Positions 1 to 7,865 of a stretch of 64,000 bases of DNA are shown here, in pieces. Source of the stretch: an uncultured Eubacteriales bacterium (GTDB lineage: Bacteria; Bacillota; Clostridia; Oscillospirales; Acutalibacteraceae); NCBI GenBank assembly GCA_934561055.1, contig CAKTFN010000002.1:309659-373658 (forward strand), in the 5' to 3' direction. The notes under the pieces are model-generated. The model saw nothing but the letters and a program-made list of their open reading frames with translations, made no database searches and had not been told where the DNA came from. Each line of letters starts with the position of its first letter. Position 1 is the first letter of the stretch. Made by a program: the position numbers and the translations under genes.

Positions 1-264
1 TTCAAGGAACTCCTTTGCCTTTTCACCGAGTACCTCTGCGTATATTTCACGGACGCCGAGGAGAAAAAAAAGCACCGCAGCCCCTTTTCCGACAATTTTG
101 TCCGCCGCACAGAAGGCGGAAAGATCTTTCTTTTCGTCATAAAGCTTCAAAAGTCCGGAAACGCCTTTGGCTGTACTTCTGATTGTTTCGTTTTCACCAA
201 CAAGGACAAGGGTGAGGTTTTCCTCTTCGAGAACTTTTTTTGCAAGGATTGTTTTTTCATTCAT
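1..264 (-). CDS. DUF1893-like protein (3' end cut by window edge)
   Basis: The visible 88 codons start at ATG 264, behind a GAGGT ribosome site, and run off the left edge without a stop, so the C-terminus is missing. The N-terminal pattern (MNEKTILAKKVLEEENLTLV, then a charged stretch, ADKIVGKGAAVLFFLLGV) matches my memory of the DUF1893 family, small proteins with a cytidine-deaminase-like fold and no settled function. It is the last visible gene of a minus-strand operon after the PPOX-type and flavodoxin-type genes, which hints at a redox or nucleotide-related role. The family assignment is by eye. Confidence 0.7.
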   Translation of the reverse strand, partial: MNEKTILAKKVLEEENLTLVLVGENETIRSTAKGVSGLLKLYDEKKDLSAFCAADKIVGKGAAVLFFLLGVREIYAEVLGEKAKEFLE

Positions 265-279
265 CGCAGGTACCTCGCT

Positions 280-672
280 TTAGAAGCAGACGATTTCATT
301 CGGCTTTGAAAACGATGAAAAAACGGCAACGGCGTTTTTAAAATAAAATACCTGGGTGTTTCCGTCGTCCGGGTCGTAAAGAGCCTTGAGCGAAGGATAA
401 GCTTCAAGCATCGAAACCCTCGCTTCTCTTCTGTCGTCCTCAACAAGTTCTCCGGAAAGGCGGAGCCATTCGCCGTTTTTGAAAGCACAGATTTCCGCTT
501 TCGGGTTCTTTTCAAGCTGCTTTGAAACTTCCTTTTTCTTTCCTGTCTGAATATAAAGTTTTCCCTCAAAAATATGTGCCGTTCCGAAGGGACGGACACG
601 GGGTTGGTCGTTTTCGGCCGTTGCAAGATAATATGTTTCGGCTTCTTTTAAAAATTTGCAAACACGTTCCAT
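280..672 (-). CDS. pyridoxamine 5'-phosphate oxidase (PPOX)-family protein
   Basis: A 130-residue protein of the split-barrel flavin-binding PPOX/FMN-binding superfamily. The N-terminal segment TYYLATAENDQPRVRPFG followed by LYIQTGKKKEVSKQL is typical of small clostridial PPOX proteins; these bind flavin or related cofactors, but the substrate is usually unknown. I chose ATG 672 because an AAGGAAG site lies about 8 bases upstream and homologs start at MER-like sequence. An upstream in-frame ATG at 693 overlaps the stop of the preceding reductase as ATGA and would add 7 residues. It sits between a flavodoxin-type reductase and a DUF1893 gene, so a redox role is likely. Confidence 0.8.
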   Translation of the reverse strand: MERVCKFLKEAETYYLATAENDQPRVRPFGTAHIFEGKLYIQTGKKKEVSKQLEKNPKAEICAFKNGEWLRLSGELVEDDRREARVSMLEAYPSLKALYDPDDGNTQVFYFKNAVAVFSSFSKPNEIVCF

Positions 673-689
673 TTTTTCGCCTTCCTTTT

Positions 690-1229
690 TCATTCAACTT
701 CGTTTCCGAGTTTATACGCTTCTTTGAGCTTTTCGCTTCCTTTGATTTCGCCGGGACCGTTCACTCCTCCGACAAAGACCGTTCCGGCGAATTTTGCTCT
801 TTCAAAGCATTCGATCCAGCCGCAAAGACCTTCAATCGCACGGTCGTCAACGTTTTCGTCGTCTTCCGCCGCGGTTGAAAGAAGGTAAACGTTTTTGAAA
901 CGGTAATCCGAACCGTAAAGCGGATTTGCACGGTCAAGGAGCGTTTTCATTTGACCGCACATTTCGTAATAATAAATCGGAGTTGCAAAAGCGACCGCAT
1001 CGCAGTCATGAATCTTTTGATTAATTTCTTCCATATCGTCTTTAATCACGCATTTTCCGGTTTTTTGGCAGGAAAGGCAGCCGATGCAAAAACCGAGCTT
1101 TTTTCCGCGTAGCGAAATTTTTTCAACGTCATGGCCGGCATCCTTTGCGCCTTTGATGAACTCGTCGGCAAGAATGTCCGAATTGCTCGTTTTTCTGAGA
1201 CTTGTTGAAATTATCAAAACTTTACTCAT
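690..1229 (-). CDS. flavodoxin family / NADPH-dependent FMN reductase-like protein
   Basis: A 179-residue cytoplasmic flavoprotein of the FMN reductase/iron-sulfur flavoprotein group. It opens with VLIISTSLRKTSNSDILADEF, the phosphate-binding loop region of flavodoxin folds, and has a compact cysteine motif CIGCLSCQKTGKC (about residues 48-60) as in iron-sulfur flavoproteins, then ATPIYYYEMCGQMKTLLDR, the usual flavin-proximal block. The Cys pattern may bind a cluster, but that is inferred. Its ATG overlaps the TGA of the upstream DUF4186 gene, so the two are translationally coupled, and it is followed by the PPOX-type gene. The electron acceptor is unknown. Confidence 0.85.
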   Translation of the reverse strand: MSKVLIISTSLRKTSNSDILADEFIKGAKDAGHDVEKISLRGKKLGFCIGCLSCQKTGKCVIKDDMEEINQKIHDCDAVAFATPIYYYEMCGQMKTLLDRANPLYGSDYRFKNVYLLSTAAEDDENVDDRAIEGLCGWIECFERAKFAGTVFVGGVNGPGEIKGSEKLKEAYKLGNEVE

Positions 1230-1600
1230 TTTAAAACCTCCCGTTTTTCGGAATACTCTTTTTCAATCCATGCCATCAGAAGATTCACGATTTTTTTCTG
1301 CTGAACGGCCGAAAGTTCTCTGTCCTTTAAAACCCGATACCATTTGTTGAGACAGCCTCGGCAACAGCAGGCACAGGCGTGCTGAGCAACAAAAACCGGA
1401 TGTCCGTGCATCGGCGTCTGCTTTCCGTCGTTGACGGGATTCTTCGCGGCGAGACGAAGGCGAACAAAGTCTTCGGCGTGGGCACGGATCGTTTCAAGAC
1501 CTTTTTCGTCAATATAACGTAAATCTTTTTCGGAAAGATGAAACTTTGAGCGGAAAGAGGAGCGTGAAAGCTTTTCAAGCGCTTCGTCAATCGTTTGCAT
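1226..1600 (-). CDS. DUF4186 domain-containing protein
   Basis: A 124-residue cytoplasmic protein matching DUF4186: a SSFRSKFHLSEKDLRYI block, then IRAHAEDFVRLRLA, NDGKQTPMHGHPVFVAQHA and a Cys-rich CACCCRGCLNKWY segment. The conserved His and Cys residues suggest a metal site, but no function is established that I know of. It is the first gene of the leftward operon and has a good promoter upstream (TTGAAA-N17-TATAAT, 1661-1633). Its TGA overlaps the ATG of the flavodoxin-type gene. Confidence 0.85.
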   Translation of the reverse strand: MQTIDEALEKLSRSSFRSKFHLSEKDLRYIDEKGLETIRAHAEDFVRLRLAAKNPVNDGKQTPMHGHPVFVAQHACACCCRGCLNKWYRVLKDRELSAVQQKKIVNLLMAWIEKEYSEKREVLK

Positions 1601-1632
1601 TTTTCATCACTCCCGAAAGTTTTTACAGGTTT

Positions 1633-1661
1633 ATTATACAACTTATTTTTCGCCTTTTCAA
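1633..1661 (-). promoter_or_regulatory. sigma-A-type promoter for the leftward operon
   Basis: On the minus strand the -35 is TTGAAA (1656-1661) and the -10 is TATAAT (1633-1638) with a 17-base spacer. The predicted start lies about 25 bases before the DUF4186 ATG. Confidence 0.7.
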
Positions 1662-1670
1662 CCGAAAGGA

Positions 1671-1699
1671 TTGTCTTTTTCACTCCGGTCTGCTAAAAT
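1671..1699 (+). promoter_or_regulatory. sigma-A-type promoter for the Nudix gene
   Basis: TTGTCT (1671-1676), 17 bases, TAAAAT (1694-1699). Transcription would start near 1706. This excludes the in-frame ATG at 1698 and supports ATG 1737 as the start of the Nudix gene. Confidence 0.6.
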
Positions 1700-1736
1700 G
1701 AAAAACGAATTTTTTAAAAACGGACGGTGTTTTTCA

Positions 1737-2120
1737 ATGGTTCAGGTTGTTGCCGCACTCATAAGAAACGGAAAAAAGTTTTTGATTTGCCGGCGTCCGG
1801 CGCATAAGGCACGCGGACTTCTTTGGGAATTCGTCGGCGGAAAGGTTGAAAAAGGGGAAACGAAAGAGCAGGCGCTCATCCGTGAATGCCGTGAGGAGCT
1901 TGACGTCACGGTGAAAGTCGGCGATGTTTTCACCGAACTTATTCATGAGTACCCGGACATTACGGTTGACCTTACGCTTTTCAATGCGGAAATCGAAAGC
2001 GGAGAAATCAAACTTCTTGAACACAGCGCAATCGATTGGATATCTCCGGATGAGATTGAAAATTTTGAGTTCTGCCCTGCGGACGAGAATATTCTCAAAA
2101 AAATCAAGAACGAATTTTGA
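1737..2120 (+). CDS. (deoxy)nucleoside triphosphate pyrophosphohydrolase, MutT-type Nudix
   Basis: A 127-residue Nudix hydrolase. The Nudix box is clear at about residues 37-59 (GGKVEKGETKEQALIRECRE followed by E-L), giving the G-x5-E-x7-R-E-U-x-E-E core that binds divalent metal. The short length and the N-terminus MVQVVAALIRNGKKFLICRR are typical of MutT-like enzymes that hydrolyse oxidised or non-canonical nucleoside triphosphates, although substrate cannot be read from sequence. ATG 1737 is chosen because a promoter -10 element covers the upstream ATG. The gene is monocistronic and ends before a bidirectional terminator shared with the convergent transporter gene. Confidence 0.88.
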   Translation: MVQVVAALIRNGKKFLICRRPAHKARGLLWEFVGGKVEKGETKEQALIRECREELDVTVKVGDVFTELIHEYPDITVDLTLFNAEIESGEIKLLEHSAIDWISPDEIENFEFCPADENILKKIKNEF

Positions 2121-2190
2121 TTTTTCGGATACCTTCGGTATGTGAAACGCTCCCAATAAAATTGCGCCCGCATCAAAGAAGATATAATAA

Positions 2191-2228
2191 AACGGGGCTG
2201 TGACTTTTCCTTGTCACAGCTCCGTTTA
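2191..2228. terminator. bidirectional intrinsic terminator
   Basis: A 13-bp stem (ACGGGGCTGTGAC with GTCACAGCTCCGT, one G-T pair) with a short loop, lying between the convergent Nudix and AI-2E-type genes, with T-rich sequence on the right and A-rich sequence on the left. Confidence 0.75.
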
Positions 2229-2235
2229 AATGTTT

Positions 2236-3531
2236 TTATTTTTTCTTTTTCGCTTTCTTTTCGGGTTTCTCTTCTTTTTGAGGTTCGGGCTTTTCTTCCG
2301 GAACGGAAGGCGCATCGTCGCCGGAGTTCGTTTCGGCCGAACTTTCCGCAACCTCGGCTTCGGCCTTGATTCTGACCGGAGACTTCCAAAGTTTTATGAT
2401 TCCCTCATCATTGAGAAGCTTGAGCATGATGATGAGAATCGGAGTGACGAACATTCCGAGAACGCCGAAAACCTTGAGTCCGAAATAAAGGGCGGCAATC
2501 GTGACGATCGGTGAAAGTCCGAGCTGTCCGGCAACGAGCTTCGGTTCGATAATCTGGCGGATAACCGTAATTGCCGCATAAAGAACGATGAGACCGATTC
2601 CCATTCCGATGTTTCCGGTGATGAGCGAGTAAAGCGCCCACGGAATGAGAACCGTTCCGGTTCCGAGAACGGGAAGAATGTCAACGATTGCGGTGACGGC
2701 GGCAATAACCATGATGTATGACGAACTGTAAAACTTCAAAAGTTTGAGAATCGTAAGACCGACGGAAACTTCGATGAACGTGACGAGCATAATGAGAAGA
2801 TATGCTTTTCCCATTTTTCCGAGCGAGGAGCGGAGAATTGATTTTGCGCGGCTGAGGTCTTTTCTTCTTCCTTCCGGAAACTGGCAAACGATGAAGGCTT
2901 TGACTTCGTCAAATTCCGACGTCATGAAGCAGCAGGCAACGATTGAAATAACAACCGAAAGAAGGATGGTCGGAACCTGCTTCGCCGTTGAAATTACGCC
3001 CGAAAGAGGACCCGTGATCCACGAAAGGCTGAAGTTGTCTCCGAGACCGGAAGAAATTGCGGATGAAATTTTGTCGCTTTCTCCGGCCATATACTGACGG
3101 ATATCCGAGAAAAGTTCGGTAACGCTCTCCTTGAGCGTTTTTCCGATGAATTCCGGAAGCGAGGCAACAAGATTGACGAGCCACGACTCGATGTTGTTGA
3201 CAACTTCGTCGAGATTTTGAAGCTTTGCGCCGACGTAAGAGGCAAAGCCCTTGATCTCGTCAAAAATTCTTACGCCGATGAGCGAAACAAGGGCAACGAA
3301 GATTACAATCAGCAAAAGCACGCATATTCCGGCGGCGGCGCCGTTTTTGAGCGGTGTTTTTTTGACGAGGAATCTTTTCGGCCTTTGAAGAATCGCCGCA
3401 ACGATGAATGCGATTACGAACGGAAGGCAAATACTCAGAGCATATCTCATTATCAAAACGAGAATCGCAACGATCATTGCAAAATAGAGAACGTTGATTA
3501 TCGCCTTTCTTCTTTTTTCAACTTCTTGCAT
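2236..3531 (-). CDS. AI-2E family transporter
   Basis: A 431-residue integral membrane protein of the AI-2E exporter/PerM/YtvI family. About eight hydrophobic helices are visible, with the paired N-terminal helices (MIVAILVLIMRYALSICLPF and the following span), a long amphipathic extracytoplasmic region with many KESVTELFSDIRQY-like turns, and the family's central ILPVLGTGTVLIPWALYSLI and GLIVLYAAITVIRQIIEPKL blocks. The last 40 residues are a Glu/Pro/Lys-rich cytoplasmic tail ending in KKKK. ATG 3531 is preceded by AAGGAG at 8 bases; an upstream in-frame ATG (3606) has no such site. Family members export autoinducer-2, ions or other small molecules, so the substrate is open. Confidence 0.88.
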   Translation of the reverse strand: MQEVEKRRKAIINVLYFAMIVAILVLIMRYALSICLPFVIAFIVAAILQRPKRFLVKKTPLKNGAAAGICVLLLIVIFVALVSLIGVRIFDEIKGFASYVGAKLQNLDEVVNNIESWLVNLVASLPEFIGKTLKESVTELFSDIRQYMAGESDKISSAISSGLGDNFSLSWITGPLSGVISTAKQVPTILLSVVISIVACCFMTSEFDEVKAFIVCQFPEGRRKDLSRAKSILRSSLGKMGKAYLLIMLVTFIEVSVGLTILKLLKFYSSSYIMVIAAVTAIVDILPVLGTGTVLIPWALYSLITGNIGMGIGLIVLYAAITVIRQIIEPKLVAGQLGLSPIVTIAALYFGLKVFGVLGMFVTPILIIMLKLLNDEGIIKLWKSPVRIKAEAEVAESSAETNSGDDAPSVPEEKPEPQKEEKPEKKAKKKK

Positions 3532-3916
3532 ATCATGCACTCCTTTGGTTATGTATTCTGAAGCTGCCGTTTCCGAATCCGAAAGGAAGAAGAAAAACGA
3601 AGGCAAAGATTTTTCGTCGATTCAGAAGAAAGTTCGTTCCGATTTTTCGTTTTGCTTTTCGACGGACACGGCGGTTCCTTTTTGTTTGTCAATTATATAT
3701 ATTATATTAACCTTTATTGAGCATAAAAATCAATGGATTTTACAAAATTGTTGAAAAATCGTAATAACCCTTTCACTCGACAGCAAAATGTGATATTATG
3801 TTACAGTTAACATCAAAGAAAAACCGATTAACCGACGGACATAAATCTTTCGGATGCGTCGCATTTGTGACAACCGGCCGGTCGGTGTTTTTCTGAATTT
3901 TGAAAGGGTGAAAGCG
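3532..3916. other. divergent intergenic region (AI-2E transporter / hom)
   Basis: 385 bases between divergent genes. It holds an AT-rich run around 3690-3720 and the likely hom promoter at 3771-3799. I looked for T-box and lysine/SAM riboswitch landmarks and saw none. The transporter promoter was not identified with confidence. Confidence 0.5.
3771..3799 (+). promoter_or_regulatory. probable hom promoter
   Basis: TTTCAC (3771-3776), 17 bases, TATTAT (3794-3799). The -35 is weak, so this is a moderate call; the leader to the hom ATG would be about 110 bases. Confidence 0.45.
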
Positions 3917-5137
3917 ATGAAGGTTGCTGTTATGGGCTTCGGAGTTGTCGGTTCCGGCGTTGCGGAGCTTTTGAAAAAGAACGCTCCCGTCATTAAAGAG
4001 AACACCGGTGCGGACCTTGAAGTCAAACGTATTCTTGACATCAGAGATTTTCCGAACAGTGAATTCGCTCCTTTGCTTACAAAGGACTTTTGTGATATTG
4101 AAAACGATGATGAAATTGAGGTTGTTGTTGAAACAATGGGCGGTCTTAATCCCGCTTTTGACTTTGTTTCAAGGTGTCTCAAAAAGAAAAAGCACGTTGT
4201 TTCCTCAAACAAGGAGCTCGTTGCCCAAAAAGGCTTTGAACTTTTGAAACTTGCCGAAGAAAACAACGTCAACTTCCTTTTTGAAGCGAGCGTCGGCGGA
4301 GGAATCCCGATTATCCGCCCGATCAGCCGCTGCCTTGCCGGAAACCGCATTGATTCAATCGCCGGAATACTCAACGGAACAACAAACTTCATTATGACTA
4401 AAATGATAATGGAGAGAACCGGGTTTTCGGACGCACTTTCGCTCGCCCAAAAGCTCGGTTACGCCGAAAAGGATCCGACGGCGGACGTTGAAGGCCTTGA
4501 TGCCTGCAGAAAAATTTGCATTCTTGCTTCGCTCGCTTTCGGCCACCATGTTTATCCGAACGAGGTTCACACGGAAGGAATTTCAAAAATTACGCTTGAC
4601 GACGTTGAGGACGCCGACCGTTTCGGATACGTCATCAAACTCATCGCTCAGGCGAAAAAGCTTGAAAACGGAAAAATTTACGCTCTTGTTTCCCCGGCTC
4701 TCGTCAAAAAGGAGAGTATGCTTGCCGGCGTTTCGGACGTTTTCAACGCCTGCCTCGTCAGAGGAGACATGACGGGAGACATTCTTCTTTACGGAAAAGG
4801 CGCCGGTGCAAGCGCAACCGCTTCCGCCGTTGTCGGAGACATTATTGACTGCGCCGACAACAGAGAAAAGCGCAAGGTTTTCGGATGGAAGGAATCCGTT
4901 CCCGGTCTCATTGAAGATTATCAAAAGGTTCCCGTTTCTCTTTTTGTGAGAATCGAAGGCTCAAAAGCGGAAAAAGAAAAGGTTCTTTCCCTTTTGAATC
5001 CCGAAAAGATTTTTGAAAAGACGGAAAAGAACGAGCTTTCCTTCATCACAAGGATCGAACCGGAGGAGGAGCTTCAAAAAAAGCTTTCCCTCGGAGGTTT
5101 CAAAGTTCTTTCCTCAATCAGAGTTACGGATTATTAA
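3917..5137 (+). CDS. hom: homoserine dehydrogenase
   Basis: Reduces aspartate-4-semialdehyde to homoserine with NAD(P)H, on the branch to threonine and methionine. The Rossmann motif is at residues 7-12 (GFGVVG), followed by the catalytic region GGGIPIIRPI and EKDPTADVEGLDACRKICIL, which carries the family's conserved Glu/Asp/Lys. At 406 residues it fits the longer bacterial form, but the C-terminal 70 residues lack the usual ACT signature, so threonine feedback through that domain is doubtful. ATG 3917 is used because MKVAVMGFG is the normal N-terminus; an upstream ATG (3854) would add 21 poorly conserved residues. It is followed 66 bases later by lysC, so the two act in the same pathway and probably the same transcript. 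Confidence 0.93.
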   Translation: MKVAVMGFGVVGSGVAELLKKNAPVIKENTGADLEVKRILDIRDFPNSEFAPLLTKDFCDIENDDEIEVVVETMGGLNPAFDFVSRCLKKKKHVVSSNKELVAQKGFELLKLAEENNVNFLFEASVGGGIPIIRPISRCLAGNRIDSIAGILNGTTNFIMTKMIMERTGFSDALSLAQKLGYAEKDPTADVEGLDACRKICILASLAFGHHVYPNEVHTEGISKITLDDVEDADRFGYVIKLIAQAKKLENGKIYALVSPALVKKESMLAGVSDVFNACLVRGDMTGDILLYGKGAGASATASAVVGDIIDCADNREKRKVFGWKESVPGLIEDYQKVPVSLFVRIEGSKAEKEKVLSLLNPEKIFEKTEKNELSFITRIEPEEELQKKLSLGGFKVLSSIRVTDY

Positions 5138-5203
5138 TAAAAAACTTCTTGATAGCGGTTTAAAAAATCAAGCGGTTACCTTTTATCAACAGGAGGTAAG
5201 TCT

Positions 5204-6406
5204 ATGGCACTTATTGTTCAGAAATTCGGCGGTTCTTCCGTTGCAAACGCCGAAAGGGTAATGAATGTTGCCCGGATTGTGACGGACACATATAAAAAGG
5301 GCAACGACGTAATCGTTGTTGTTTCGGCTCAGGGCGACACGACCGACGACCTCATTGAAAAAGCACGGGAAATCAATCCCAACGCTTCAAAGAGAGAAAT
5401 GGATATGCTTCTCACCGCAGGCGAGCAGATGTCAATCGCTCTTCTTGCAATGGCAGTTGAAAAGCTCGGTTGCCCGGTAATTTCACTCCTCGGCTGGCAG
5501 GCCGGCTTCCACACGAGCAGAACTTTCGGTTCTGCAAGAATCGAAAACATTAAAACCGAAAGACTTCAGTCCGAAATCGACAAGCGGAAAATCATCATTG
5601 TTGCCGGCTTCCAGGGAATCAACAAATCGGAAGACCTCACAACGCTCGGACGCGGCGGCTCGGACACTTCCGCCGTTGCAATTGCGGCGGCTCTCCACGC
5701 AGACCGCTGTCAGATTTTTACCGACGTTGCGGGCGTTTACACCGCAGACCCGAGAAAGGTTGAAAACGCAAAAAAACTTTCGGAAATCACTTATGACGAA
5801 ATGCTTGAGCTTGCAACATTGGGCGCTCAGGTTCTCAACAACCGTTCGGTTGAAATGGCGAAAAAATACGGCGTTGAACTTGAAGTTCTTTCAAGTCTCG
5901 CAAAAGAAAGCGGAACAATAGTCAAGGAGGTTGCAAAAATGGAGAAAATGCTTATCAGAGGCGTAACGAAGGACATGGATGTTGTCAGAATTTCCGTTGT
6001 CGGAATGAAGGATATTCCGGGCAATGCGTTCAAAATGTTCTCAAAGCTTGCCGCAAAAAAAATCAATATCGACGTCATTCTTCAGTCCATCGGACGCAAC
6101 GGAACAAAGGATATTTCATTCACTTGCAGTAAAGAATATGCCGACGAAGCGGTTGAAATTCTTGAAGAAATGTTTGCCCCGCAGGGTGCAACGGTCAATT
6201 GCGACACATCGATTGCAAAAATTTCAATTGTCGGCGCCGGAATGCAGACCCATTCGGGAACGGCTTCAAAAATGTTCGGCGCTCTTTATGAATCCGGAAT
6301 CAACATCAGCATGATTTCAACGAGCGAAATCACAATCTCGGTTCTCATTGACAAAGAGCTTGCAGACAAAGCCGTTTCGGCCGTTCACAAGGCATTCTTT
6401 TCATAA
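5204..6406 (+). CDS. lysC: aspartate kinase
   Basis: Phosphorylates aspartate in the first step of the aspartate-family pathway (lysine, threonine, methionine). The 400-residue protein has the ATP-binding start KFGGSSVANAERV, the LLTAGEQMSIALLAMA block, TTLGRGGSDTSAVAIAAAL, and the ITYDEMLELATLGAQVLNNR signature. Two C-terminal ACT-type regulatory segments (about 265-335 and 345-400, for example KISIVGAGMQTHSGTASKMF) indicate feedback control by lysine and/or threonine. ATG 5204 has AGGAGG 9 bases upstream. An internal start giving a separate regulatory beta subunit, as in some Firmicutes, is possible at ATG 5938-5950 (MEKMLIRGV) but unproven. Confidence 0.95.
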   Translation: MALIVQKFGGSSVANAERVMNVARIVTDTYKKGNDVIVVVSAQGDTTDDLIEKAREINPNASKREMDMLLTAGEQMSIALLAMAVEKLGCPVISLLGWQAGFHTSRTFGSARIENIKTERLQSEIDKRKIIIVAGFQGINKSEDLTTLGRGGSDTSAVAIAAALHADRCQIFTDVAGVYTADPRKVENAKKLSEITYDEMLELATLGAQVLNNRSVEMAKKYGVELEVLSSLAKESGTIVKEVAKMEKMLIRGVTKDMDVVRISVVGMKDIPGNAFKMFSKLAAKKINIDVILQSIGRNGTKDISFTCSKEYADEAVEILEEMFAPQGATVNCDTSIAKISIVGAGMQTHSGTASKMFGALYESGINISMISTSEITISVLIDKELADKAVSAVHKAFFS

Positions 6407-6420
6407 ATTCAAGCATATTA

Positions 6421-6465
6421 AAAGTCCGCCGGTTTCCGTTTTACACGGAGAGTGCGGACTTTTTT
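6421..6465 (+). terminator. intrinsic terminator after lysC
   Basis: Stem AAAGTCCGC / GCGGACTTT with an inner CCGT/ACGG stem, followed by TTTTTTG. It lies 15 bases after the lysC stop. Confidence 0.85.
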
Positions 6466-6478
6466 GTTTCACCTGCGG

Positions 6479-6520
6479 TGTCGGCTTTTCCGACCGAGGG
6501 AGAGAGTTTTCACGCTGCGG
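6479..6520. repeat. degenerate copy of the repeat found at 62.7-63.3 kb
   Basis: The segment TGTCGGCTTTTCCGACCGAG followed by GGAGAGAGTTTTCACGCTG aligns by eye with the core of the tandem repeat near the right edge (TGTCGGCTCTGCCGACTGAG, GGAGGGACTTCCTACGCTA). It is a single diverged copy between two terminators. Confidence 0.55.
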
Positions 6521-6558
6521 TTAAACAACCGGCTTGAAAAGTACGCAACAAAACAAAG

Positions 6559-6591
6559 ACCGTGACGAACGCCTTGTTCGCCACGGTTTTT
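6559..6591. terminator. bidirectional terminator downstream of the small secreted gene
   Basis: Hairpin ACCGTG-A-CGAAC / GTTCG-C-CACGGT with a GCCTT loop. T-runs follow on both strands, so it can end the leftward gene at 6608 and stop rightward read-through. Confidence 0.6.
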
Positions 6592-6607
6592 GTCTGCTTT
6601 GAAAAAA

Positions 6608-6973
6608 TCAACGTTTGAGGAAATCTCTGAGCGCTTGGGAAAGACGCTCGGAAAAGCTCGCAAGTCTCATGAAAAAGTCGTGGAACATTTGAGTGATTTT
6701 CTGAGCAACGCTCAGCTTTTGGTCAAAGTCCTTTCCCGCTTCATGGAGCTGATCCCCGATTGCGTCGGAAAGCAGGTCGGCCAAAGGATCCTTCGCAATC
6801 GTCGTTTCAAACGTCGGCTCGGTGAAAGTCAAATCCGACGAAACCTTCGGTCCCGCACAGGATTCGCATTCACAGCCGGAAACATGAGTTTGGGGTTCGT
6901 TCTCTGCACCCGCAATCGCAACCGAGCCGAGCAAAATCAGAACGCAAAGAAGTGCACAAATCGATTTTTTCAT
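6608..6973 (-). CDS. small secreted protein with amphipathic C-terminal helix
   Basis: I do not recognise a family. The 121-residue product starts MKKSICALLCVLILLGSVAI, a clean Sec signal peptide with likely cleavage after AGA around residue 22, and has a short CECESC cysteine motif just after it. The last 50 residues are strongly helical and amphipathic (KITQMFHDFFMRLASFSERL, then SQALRDFLKR), like the C-terminal tails of the three LCAT-like hydrolases and the GDPD in this window. ATG 6973 is chosen because the GAGAGGAG site is 7 bases away; ATG 6979 is too close to it. The promoter is at 7007-7035, with the palindrome ATTAACA-N3-TGTTAAT in the leader. Confidence 0.65.
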   Translation of the reverse strand: MKKSICALLCVLILLGSVAIAGAENEPQTHVSGCECESCAGPKVSSDLTFTEPTFETTIAKDPLADLLSDAIGDQLHEAGKDFDQKLSVAQKITQMFHDFFMRLASFSERLSQALRDFLKR

Positions 6974-6989
6974 TATCATTCTCCTCTCT

Positions 6990-7006
6990 ATTAACAATCT
7001 GTTAAT
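6990..7006. promoter_or_regulatory. 17-bp palindrome ATTAACA-N3-TGTTAAT (copy 1)
   Basis: A perfect 7-bp inverted repeat with a 3-base centre, directly downstream of the -10 of the small secreted gene at 6973. The same site occurs at 50001-50017 upstream of the NRPS-like operon. It looks like a repressor operator. Confidence 0.5.
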
Positions 7007-7035
7007 ATTATATCAAATAAATTCATGAAATTCAA
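7007..7035 (-). promoter_or_regulatory. promoter of the small secreted gene
   Basis: On the minus strand TTGAAT (7030-7035), 17 bases, TATAAT (7007-7012). Confidence 0.65.
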
Positions 7036-7066
7036 CCGTTTTTCGTGCATCAGATATTAAATATTA

Positions 7067-7750
7067 TTACAGAATTTTGAAAAAATCAAAAAGAATATCC
7101 GTAAGGTGGCTTTCGGCTTTCTCGTTCATTTCACGGTAATCCGAAACGGAGGAATCGTCCGCATCGTCGCTGATTTTTCTCAGCGAAAGGAAGGGGATGC
7201 GGCATCTGTCGCAAACGCAGGCAATCGCCGCTGTCTCCATATCAAAAGCGCAGATTTTGAATTTTTCCCTGAAAAGATTCTTTTTGACCGGATCGGAAAG
7301 GAAGATGTCGCCCGTTCCGAAGTTTCCGCTTTTAATGTTTTTGAGCGAAAGAATTTTTTCAAGGAGTTCTTTGTCCGCCGTGTGAACGGAAACGTCTCCG
7401 TCGGGCTTGATTCCGAGGTCGTAACCGATTGCCGTAAGGTCAAAGTCACATTCGGTGAAACTTTCGCCGGCAACAATGTCGCCGCGGCGAAGTTTGCTGA
7501 CTGCGCCGGAAAGGCCGGCGTTGAGAATCACGTCTGCCTTTTTTTCAAAAATAAGGCATGAAGCGGCAAATGCGGCGTTGACCTTTCCGATTCCGCTTTC
7601 GATTGCGGTTACCGAAAGTTCGCCGAAGGTGAACGAAACGCTGTTGCAGCCGCAGAGCTTTTCGCTTTTTGCGCCGAATTTTTCGGCGGCTTCCCTGAAG
7701 GGTTTATATTCCATTTCATCGGCAAAAACGATTCCAACTGTTTTTTTCAT
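7067..7750 (-). CDS. mtnN: 5'-methylthioadenosine/S-adenosylhomocysteine nucleosidase
   Basis: Cleaves adenine from MTA and SAH, recycling products of SAM-dependent reactions. The 227-residue protein has the PNP/UDP-phosphorylase fold pattern: VGIVFADEMEYKPF at the N-terminus (Glu of the catalytic set), AIESGIGKVNAAFAASCLI, VILNAGLSGAV, GTGDIFLSD, then FDMETAAIACVC with the substrate-ribose Glu and LRKISDDADDSS with the catalytic Asp. It starts at ATG 7750, with an in-frame ATG one codon earlier; GAGGAA lies upstream. A strong promoter (TTGACA-N18-TATAAT) sits at 7823-7852. It appears to be monocistronic. Confidence 0.9.
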   Translation of the reverse strand: MKKTVGIVFADEMEYKPFREAAEKFGAKSEKLCGCNSVSFTFGELSVTAIESGIGKVNAAFAASCLIFEKKADVILNAGLSGAVSKLRRGDIVAGESFTECDFDLTAIGYDLGIKPDGDVSVHTADKELLEKILSLKNIKSGNFGTGDIFLSDPVKKNLFREKFKICAFDMETAAIACVCDRCRIPFLSLRKISDDADDSSVSDYREMNEKAESHLTDILFDFFKIL

Positions 7751-7822
7751 CATGATTTCCTCTTTCAAAAAAGAATATATTTGAGATTAAACGGACAAAA
7801 GCTTGACTAATCGGCATTTTTT

Positions 7823-7852
7823 ATTATATTACGTTTTCCCCTTTGCTGTCAA
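7823..7852 (-). promoter_or_regulatory. mtnN promoter
   Basis: On the minus strand TTGACA (7847-7852), 18 bases, TATAAT (7823-7828), giving a leader of about 65 bases. Confidence 0.7.
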
Positions 7853-7865
7853 CAAAAAAGAAGCG

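Noticed and set aside
1698..1736. Upstream ATG codons for the Nudix gene
   Set aside because: A promoter -10 element covers ATG 1698, so translation must begin at 1737.
3607..3916. T-box or amino-acid riboswitch before hom
   Set aside because: No T-box sequence, specifier stem, or terminator hairpin was found in the leader.
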